This document shows, piece after piece, positions 52,314 through 56,970 of a DNA stretch of 56,970 nucleotides. This DNA is from DATDPM01 sp041498815 (lineage in GTDB: Bacteria; Pseudomonadota; Alphaproteobacteria; DATDPM01), in contig JBGQJC010000010.1 of NCBI GenBank assembly GCA_041498815.1, positions 1-56,970 of the forward strand, given 5' to 3'. The notes beneath the pieces were generated by a model. It saw nothing but the letters and a program-made list of their open reading frames with translations. It had not been told where the DNA came from and ran no database searches. Within the stretch, counting starts at the first letter, position 1, and the number at the start of each line of letters is the position of its first letter. A program made the position numbers and the translations under genes.

Positions 52314-54212
52314 ATGAGGCTCCGGACCTTTATCTTCGGCAGCCCGCTCAAAACCGCGGCGCTCGACGAGCAAAAGCTGGGGAAGATCTCAGCGCTGCCG
52401 GTGTTCGCTTCCGATGCCCTGTCCTCGGTCGCCTACGCCACCGAGGAAATGCTGTTGGCCCTGGTCGTCGCGGGCACCGCCTTCCTCCATTTCACGCTCC
52501 CGATCACACTTGTTATATGTGCGCTCTTGGCGATCGTGGCCGCGTCTTATGTTCAGACCATCCACGCCTATCCCCAGGGCGGAGGTTCCTATCTCGTCGC
52601 CCATGAAAATCTCGGCCGGTGGCCGGGGCTGATTGCGGCCGCGGCCCTCCTGATCGATTACATTCTCACCGTCGCGGTCAGCATCTCGGCCGGCGTGCGC
52701 GCGATAACCTCTGCCTTCCCGGAGTTTCTGCCGTTCACCATTATCCTGTGCTTGCTTGCGGTCGTGTTGATGGCCTGGGCCAATTTGCGCGGCGTCCGGG
52801 AATCGGCCAAGGTTCTGGCTTTTCCCACTTACGGCTTCGTGGTCGTCATGCTGCTGCTCGTCGCCGCCGGCCTGTGGCAGCTCGGCCGCGGCGAATTGGT
52901 GCCGCACGCGCTCCGCCAAGTCAGCGATAGCGGCGCGCAGCTCACGCACCTCGCCGCCGTGCTGTTGCTGTTGCGGGCGTTTTCGTCGGGCTGCACCGCC
53001 ATGACCGGGATCGAGGCGGTGAGCAACGGCGTGCCCGCGTTCAAAAAACCCGAAGCGCGCAACGCCGGGCTCACGCTCATCATGCTCGCGGTCGTTCTCG
53101 CCGCGCTGTTCATCGGCGTCACCGTGCTGGCGCGGTCCCTGCATATCCTTCCGCTCGAGGATGAAAGCGTGCTCTCGCAGATCGCACATCGGGTTTTCGA
53201 CGGCGGGCCGCTTTATTACGCGGTCCAGATCACGACCATGCTGATTTTGGTGCTCGCCGCCAACACCTCCTTTGCCGGCTTCCCGCGGCTCACCTCGATC
53301 CTGGCGCGCGACGGCTATCTGCCGAAACAGCTCTCCAACATGGGCGATCGCTTGGCGTTCTCGAACGGCATCATCGCGCTGGCCGGGGCCGCCGCATTCC
53401 TCCTCATCGTTTTTTCTGGCAACACGCACCGCTTGATTCCGCTTTATGTGATCGGCGTGTTCCTCGCCTTCACGCTGTCGCAGACCGGCATGGTCTGGCT
53501 GTGGCTGAAGCGCCGCGGCCCGCGCTGGATCATGAAGGCCGCCGTCAACGGCATGGGCGCGGCGGCGACGCTCGTCGCCCTCCTCGTCATCGTCGAAAGC
53601 AAGTTTCTGAATGGCGCCTGGATGGTGCTGCTGCTGATTCCGTTCATCCTGATCGGCTTCGCGCGCGTCAGCGCCCACTACCGCGAGGCCGCGCCGCAAA
53701 TGAGCCCGCGCCTGGGGGGCCTGGGCGAGTGGCTGCCCTGGGTCCACAGATTCCATCCCAAGGTGGTGGTGCCGATCTCCAAGATGCATCCCGGCACCTT
53801 GGCGGCGCTGCAATTCGCGCGCGCCATTTCCGACGACATCACGGCGGTGACGGTGGATCTCGATCCGGTCGCAACCGCGAGCATCAGGCTCACCTGGCGG
53901 GCGCTGCGCTTCAAAGAAAATCTGGTGGTGCTGGAGACGCCGTTCCGCTCGGTGATCGAACCGATCATGACGTATCTGACCAAGGTCGATGCGCGCGAGC
54001 CGGAGCGGGGCTTGGCCGTCGTCGTGCTGCCGGAGTTCTTGGCCAACCGCTGGTGGGAAAACCTGCTCCACAATCAGACCGCCCTCATGCTCAAGGCGGA
54101 ACTCCTGATGCGCAAGGGACCGCGCGGCGACAACCGCATCGTCATCGACGTGCCCTACCGCCTGCGCAAAGGCGGGTTGCAGGACGGGGCCCCGGTCAAG
54201 AGCCCCGGATAG
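52314..54212 (+). CDS. APC-family permease, KimA-like potassium importer
   Basis: The 632-residue protein opens LGKISALPVFASDALSSVAY, and twelve membrane helices follow to about residue 455. ASYVQTIHAYPQGGGSYLVA, GCTAMTGIEAVSNGVPAF and AANTSFAGFPRLTSILARDG match the KimA/YdaO group of high-affinity K+ importers. The last 170 residues are a cytosolic UspA-like domain (KVVVPISKMHPGTLAALQFA, RGLAVVVLPEFLANRWWEN). The ATG at 52314 is used; a TTG six bases upstream is possible. Potassium as substrate is inferred from family. Confidence 0.85.
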   Translation: MRLRTFIFGSPLKTAALDEQKLGKISALPVFASDALSSVAYATEEMLLALVVAGTAFLHFTLPITLVICALLAIVAASYVQTIHAYPQGGGSYLVAHENLGRWPGLIAAAALLIDYILTVAVSISAGVRAITSAFPEFLPFTIILCLLAVVLMAWANLRGVRESAKVLAFPTYGFVVVMLLLVAAGLWQLGRGELVPHALRQVSDSGAQLTHLAAVLLLLRAFSSGCTAMTGIEAVSNGVPAFKKPEARNAGLTLIMLAVVLAALFIGVTVLARSLHILPLEDESVLSQIAHRVFDGGPLYYAVQITTMLILVLAANTSFAGFPRLTSILARDGYLPKQLSNMGDRLAFSNGIIALAGAAAFLLIVFSGNTHRLIPLYVIGVFLAFTLSQTGMVWLWLKRRGPRWIMKAAVNGMGAAATLVALLVIVESKFLNGAWMVLLLIPFILIGFARVSAHYREAAPQMSPRLGGLGEWLPWVHRFHPKVVVPISKMHPGTLAALQFARAISDDITAVTVDLDPVATASIRLTWRALRFKENLVVLETPFRSVIEPIMTYLTKVDAREPERGLAVVVLPEFLANRWWENLLHNQTALMLKAELLMRKGPRGDNRIVIDVPYRLRKGGLQDGAPVKSPG

Positions 54213-54677
54213 GGGCGGGACGTTTCCGAGGGGTCAAGCGGGAAAATGCGCTTGTCCCCCGCCCGGTACCGCGGCACCGGCCCGTTAACACCCGCCGTAT
54301 TCCATGGGATCGCGCCAAACAAGCCTCCCCGGCCCGGGCCCGGCACCGGCTGGATTTCTCTAAGTATATGATTTTACTTGTTTCCTAACATGCCCCCCAG
54401 GAGGGTATCGCGCTCGCGCCGATCGCTAAAAATAGCCATAAAATTAAAACATATCTTAAAAAAAACGAAAATGCGCACACCCCGATGTATAGTAGTTAAT
54501 CCCTATCAGGTTGATTCATGCACCCCAAATCGAATTAATTAACGATCCGTAAAGGGCGATTCTTGCGCGGCGGGTGTGCCGTGCGGCCAAGGGAAAAAGT
54601 TTTATCAATTTTGACAGCGCCTGTTGCCCTTCAAGGGACCAACGGGGCGGTAACAGGCGAAAGAGGGAGCGGGGAAA
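54213..54677. other. Promoter and leader region of the giant repeat protein
   Basis: No gene is seen in these 465 bases. Bases 54358-54560 are strongly A+T-rich, with a TATAGT hexamer near 54488 and a TTGATT/TTAATT pair near 54512-54541. The leader just before the gene can fold: CGCCTGTT (54618-54625) pairs with AACAGGCG (54652-54659), enclosing CCCTT-c-AAGGG (54627-54637). The ribosome-binding site GAGGGAGCGGGG follows this stem. Confidence 0.5.
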
Positions 54678-56970
54678 ATGGACAGCCAAAATTTCGATAG
54701 CGCGCAGAATGCGGGCACCGGATCCAATCAGGGTTCGGCCGATAATAGCGCGGCCGTGCAGACGACCACCGTCGCTGCGGCAAATACGCAGCACATTGCG
54801 ACTCCGCCTGCGGGTCAGCAGGTCGCGATCGCCGTCGTCCCCGGCACCGAATACGATTTCGATTTCCACCGCGCCGATGCGGATTTCATTTTCTCCGACG
54901 GGAATCTCGTCATTCTCGTTCATGGCGGCGGCGAAATCATCCTCCAGGGCTTCGGCGCGGAAGCGGCCGGCCATGATCTTCCCCCCCTCAATTTCGCGGG
55001 CGACACCGTCGGCGCGTTCGATCTCCTGAGCTCCACGGCTTCGGCCGAAGAGCTGGCCAACATCCAGCCGGCGGCTGGTCCTGCCGGCGGCGCCATTCCG
55101 CCCGGCCCGGGATCGTTCAATCCCTTCGCGCCCGCGCCGATCGGCCCGGGCATTCCGGGAGAGGGTCCAATTCCTCCCACGTCTTTGGCGTTTGCGCCCC
55201 CCGCGCTCGTCCCCTTCGTGTTCACGAATCCGGGAGAGGAAGCGCCGCAGGATTTCTGCGACAGGTTGCTGGACCAATACCTGCACGGCAGCCACGCCGA
55301 TGTCGTCGGCGAACTCAGGGGCATCACTTGCGATTCCGACATCGCGAACGGTGTTGCCAATCTCATTGTCGACCTGGTCGGCATTGTGCCTTGGCAGGGC
55401 GGCACGTTCAGTGAAACCGCGTGCGTTCAGCCCGATATCTCCGCGCCGACGGGTGACGTGCAGGACACGATCAACGTCGTCGACGATGGCCAGCTCGTCG
55501 AAGGCAGCGACGGCGGCGCCGGCGAATTCGGCAACAACAGCATCGTCGCCACCTTCGACGCCAGCGGCAACACGCTGGTCGGCGACGATATCGGCGGCAC
55601 GTCCCACACGGTTCATGCGGGCGATACCGAGCAAGGCAACGACGTCATCGTCAGCGGCGAGGGTAACAATACCTTGGTCGGCGATGTGTATGCGGGCGGC
55701 TCGGTCGATCTCACCGCCGCCGCGAGCGGCGGCGGCAACTCCGTCAACGCGTTCAATGACGTGCTGCACGGCGAAGCCGGCGGCGCGGCGGTTATCGTCG
55801 GCGACGTTTACGCCTATGGCGGCAGCGGCGTTCAGCTCACGGCGGTGGCCGCGGGCGAGGGCGGCTACGGCGGCAACACCGCCAATGCGTTCAACGATTG
55901 GATGCAAGGCGGCGCTGGCGGCGGCAATCACCTCACCGGCGACGTATCCGCAACCGACATTACCGGTCACGACGGCAACAGCGGCGCCAATGGCGGCGCG
56001 GGAAGCAACTCCGCTGGCTCCACAGGCAACGGCAGCAACGGCGGCAACGGCGGCAACGGCTACGGCGGCGGCGCGGCCGCCATCGACCTCACGGCCGAGG
56101 CTATCGGCGACAACAATCACGTCTCCGCGTTCAACGATGTCCTGATCGCGGGCGGCGACGGCAACAACATGACCGGTGATGTCAGCGCCCAACACCTCAC
56201 GGGCGGCGACGGCAGCAACGGCGGCGACGGCGGCCAGGGCGGCATTGGCGGCAGCGACAGCGGCCAGGGCGGTAACGGCGGCGACGGCGGCCAGGGCGGC
56301 GGCGGCGGCAACGCCCAGGTCGATCTTATCGCCGAGACGGAGGGCAACGGCAACCAAGTCTCCGCGTTCAACGACGCGATCGTGGCCGGTGGCGGCAGCT
56401 CTAACACGCTGACCGGCGACGTCAGCGCCCAATGCTTCCAGGGCGGCGGCGGCAGCGCCGGCGGCGACGGCGGCAACGGCGGCGGGGGCTCCGGCGACGA
56501 TTCCGACGATTTCAACGTCATTCCCGGCAACGGCGGCCAGGGCGGCCAGGGCGGCGCCGGCGGCGACGCCGATGTCTTTCTCGGCGCTTTCGCGGGCGGC
56601 GGTGACAACACCATCTCCGCGTTCAACGATTTCATTCAGGGCGGCGCCTATGGCGGCGACACCATCACCGGCGACGTCAGCGCCCAGCACCTCACGGGCG
56701 GCGACGGCGGCAACGGCGGCGGCGGCGGCGACGGCGCGGATGTCCCCGGCAGCGGCGGCGGTAGCCAAACCGAGGTCACAGGCAACGGCGGCGACGGCGG
56801 CGACGGCGGCAGGGGCGGCGACGGCGGCCAGGCTGCCATCCTTCTCGAGGCCGAGACGGAGGGCGCCGGCAACCATGTCTCCGCGTTCAACGATTGCCTG
56901 ATCGCGGCCGGCGGCGGCAACACCATCACCGGCGATGTCTTCGCCCAGTATTTGACGGGCGGCGATGGCG
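54678..56970 (+). CDS. Giant glycine-rich modular repeat protein (probable secreted surface protein), 5' part
   Basis: The frame is open from the ATG at 54678, after GAGGGAGCGGGG, to the window end: 764 codons with no stop. Residues 1-175 are non-repetitive: QVAIAVVPGTEYDFDFHRAD and FSDGNLVILVHGGGEIILQG resemble the N-termini of large RTX-type secreted proteins. No Sec signal is visible, consistent with type I export. A segment at about 193-255 has Cys in DFCDRLL, GITCDSD and ETACVQP. Modules follow, marked by (S/N)AFND at residues 357, 403, 483, 562, 647 and 735. Each carries GDVSAQ, LTGGDG and a GGx-rich insert. Secretion and adhesion are inferences. Confidence 0.8.
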   Translation, partial: MDSQNFDSAQNAGTGSNQGSADNSAAVQTTTVAAANTQHIATPPAGQQVAIAVVPGTEYDFDFHRADADFIFSDGNLVILVHGGGEIILQGFGAEAAGHDLPPLNFAGDTVGAFDLLSSTASAEELANIQPAAGPAGGAIPPGPGSFNPFAPAPIGPGIPGEGPIPPTSLAFAPPALVPFVFTNPGEEAPQDFCDRLLDQYLHGSHADVVGELRGITCDSDIANGVANLIVDLVGIVPWQGGTFSETACVQPDISAPTGDVQDTINVVDDGQLVEGSDGGAGEFGNNSIVATFDASGNTLVGDDIGGTSHTVHAGDTEQGNDVIVSGEGNNTLVGDVYAGGSVDLTAAASGGGNSVNAFNDVLHGEAGGAAVIVGDVYAYGGSGVQLTAVAAGEGGYGGNTANAFNDWMQGGAGGGNHLTGDVSATDITGHDGNSGANGGAGSNSAGSTGNGSNGGNGGNGYGGGAAAIDLTAEAIGDNNHVSAFNDVLIAGGDGNNMTGDVSAQHLTGGDGSNGGDGGQGGIGGSDSGQGGNGGDGGQGGGGGNAQVDLIAETEGNGNQVSAFNDAIVAGGGSSNTLTGDVSAQCFQGGGGSAGGDGGNGGGGSGDDSDDFNVIPGNGGQGGQGGAGGDADVFLGAFAGGGDNTISAFNDFIQGGAYGGDTITGDVSAQHLTGGDGGNGGGGGDGADVPGSGGGSQTEVTGNGGDGGDGGRGGDGGQAAILLEAETEGAGNHVSAFNDCLIAAGGGNTITGDVFAQYLTGGDG

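Noticed and set aside
52389..54071. A 560-codon minus-strand frame across the permease gene
   Set aside because: It is the antisense shadow of an obvious twelve-helix permease, with a His/Arg/Gln-rich composition and no motif.
54516..56876. A 786-codon open frame on the minus strand, Ala/Val-rich
   Set aside because: It is the antisense shadow of the GGC-rich repeat gene. It has no ribosome-binding site or domain and starts within the repeats, whereas the plus frame has a good start and ordered modules.

Overview
The window is a GC-rich stretch of a bacterial chromosome, almost certainly from an alphaproteobacterium. Supporting evidence is the C4-pathway 5-aminolevulinate synthase (hemA), the full System I cytochrome c maturation set (ccmABCDEFGHI), the order Suv3-like helicase / S4 protein / 7Fe ferredoxin / CarD, an Flp/Tad pilus locus with a CtrA-type box before the pilin, and an IalB-family protein. 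The order within the class cannot be fixed from the sequence alone. No rRNA, insertion sequence, integrase or CRISPR array was seen. One tRNA (Ala, anticodon CGC) is present.

Layout. 1-7.2 kb: the end of a nuclease-like gene, a PPP-family protein whose metal-binding motifs are all degenerate, carD, fdxA, an S4 protein, a Suv3-like helicase, pcm, a PEBP protein and a DUF1223 protein. 7.2-10 kb: acnA, interrupted by one in-frame TAA. 10-17 kb: an intergenic region with three 29-bp hairpin repeats and a terminator, then the tightly packed ccmA-ccmI operon. 17-21 kb: pabC, pabB and hemA on the minus strand. 21-24.5 kb: a heme/gas group with a globin-coupled chemotaxis receptor, a non-coding gap, a truncated hemoglobin and a ferredoxin-FAD reductase. 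24.6-40.9 kb: mostly housekeeping and stress genes (yggT, DUF167, folD, argG, rlmN, ialB-like, an RNA methyltransferase, two DMT exporters, a metallopeptidase, a UDG-family protein, a sirtuin, a LMW phosphatase, a fructosamine-kinase-like protein, thpR, an aldo/keto reductase, a FIST protein, a BI-1 protein and an ICMT-like protein). 41-51 kb: an Flp/Tad pilus operon (flp, cpaA-F, tadB, tadC) facing a NarL/LuxR response regulator. 51-54 kb: a non-coding region, a small coupled ORF, an Ead/Ea22-like gene and a KimA-like potassium permease. 54.7 kb to the end: the first 764 codons of a very large glycine-rich repeat protein that runs off the window.

How the genes work together. Heme is made (hemA), loaded onto c-type cytochromes (ccm), sensed or used by globins (receptor, truncated hemoglobin) and reduced by the adjacent flavoprotein. 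The 3' half holds two likely surface systems, the Tad pilus and the giant repeat protein. The most notable points are the modular glycine-rich protein, a CpaF ATPase with a duplicated N-terminal domain, the broken aconitase, the pseudo-phosphatase, and short tandem duplications that repeatedly sit on gene stop codons.
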